The translations under genes and the position numbers were made by a program. Of a stretch of DNA of 64,000 nt, positions 63,630-64,000 are shown one piece after another. Within the stretch, counting starts at the first letter, position 1, and each line of letters begins with the position of its first letter. The notes under the pieces were generated by a model. It saw only the letters and a list, made by a program, of their open reading frames with translations, was not told the origin of the DNA and did not search any database. Origin of the DNA: Pectinophora gossypiella (Eukaryota > Arthropoda > Insecta > Lepidoptera > Gelechiidae); the NCBI RefSeq assembly GCF_024362695.1, contig NC_065412.1, positions 3,533,992-3,597,991 on the forward strand. Reading direction: 5' to 3'.

Positions 63630-63720
63630 ATGTGTAGAACGGCAATTCTCCGCCCGCACCAATTCGTATCGGTCCCAAGCTAGGTTTACCTCATCCACCC
63701 GCTGAGGAGAAGAACGAAAT
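63630..63720 (+). repeat. dispersed repeat K, fragment
   Basis: TGTGTAGAACGGCAATTCTC, CGCCCGCACCAATTCG and AAGCTAGGTTTACCTCATCC parallel 46616-46700. Confidence 0.5.
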
Positions 63721-63922
63721 TTTTGTATGGAATGTCCGCTCTGTGCTTGTGCAATCTTGGACGTATCTGAAATTTTTAGCGAATTTGATTTGCACCTTGT
63801 TTCATTGTTAACAAAACACAAATTATTTTACCCTAAAAATTGGAGATACGTCAGTTTGCAAAGTCAGCCACGAAATCAGGAGAGCTTGTGAATTGTCTTA
63901 CTTGATGAGCTGTGGTATGACA

Positions 63923-64000
63923 GCCTCCGTGGTCTATTGGTTAGAGCGTTAGGCTCATGATCTGGAGGTCCGGGTTCGCGTCCCGATGGGGACATTGTCG
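63923..64000 (+). mobile_element. SINE-A head, cut by the window edge
   Basis: AGCCTCCGTGGTCTATTGGT (A box), the CTCATGA anticodon-loop region and GGTCCGGGTTCGCGTCCCGA (B box region), then TGGGGACATTGTCG. The element continues beyond the window. Confidence 0.75.

Overview
The window is an AT-rich, gene-poor stretch of an insect nuclear genome, most probably a moth or butterfly (Lepidoptera). The reasons are internal: poly-A, (ATG)n and (TATC)n-tailed LINE ends, RTE-type LINE 3' ends, tRNA- and 5S-derived SINEs, Helitron-like ends with a CTAG terminus, many TA-flanked miniature elements, and no bacterial-style gene packing. I see no host protein-coding gene that I can name. Almost all open frames are chance or lie inside repeats. 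The order and species are inferred from repeat style recalled from other Lepidoptera, not from a database search.

The one intact coding unit is a full-length Ty1/copia LTR retrotransposon at 19636-24786. It has two 311-bp LTRs that look identical, a 5-bp target duplication (AAGGG), a primer-binding site matching the anticodon region of initiator tRNA-Met, a polypurine tract, and a single unbroken 1380-codon Gag-Pol frame with all catalytic residues present. It is a recent and possibly still competent insertion.

The rest is layered debris. 1-4400: a 28-bp perfect-TIR element (1068-1501), a TA-flanked MITE (1694-1835), a LINE relic (about 2010-2222) and Helitron-like scraps. 4444-5479: a mariner-like foldback element that received a SINE and a second foldback MITE. 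5522-6660: a 5'-truncated, frameshifted LINE. 7260-11700: several SINEs. 12650-19440: dispersed repeats, a long hairpin element and an NRF-1-like palindrome. After the copia element (24787-37800): a foldback MITE, RTE ends, SINE-B copies, a CR1/Jockey-type LINE end and a GC-rich repeat. 37950-50900: a GT/GCGT microsatellite, a possible solo LTR, more SINEs, a clean Helitron 3' end and two more long hairpin elements.

Two places may belong to host transcription units. Around 51502-51830 a CpG-rich block on the minus strand runs into a consensus splice donor, as a first exon would. From 58630 on the plus strand there is a TATAAAAG box, a consensus donor, a branch point plus acceptor, and a polyadenylation signal near 60183, with no long frame between them, suggesting a spliced non-coding RNA or an uncharacterised element. 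A 150-bp tandem duplication follows at 60631-60921.

The main internal pattern is modularity among SINEs. Three families with different heads share one central block, and one has a tail matching the 3' end of the RTE LINEs in the same window.
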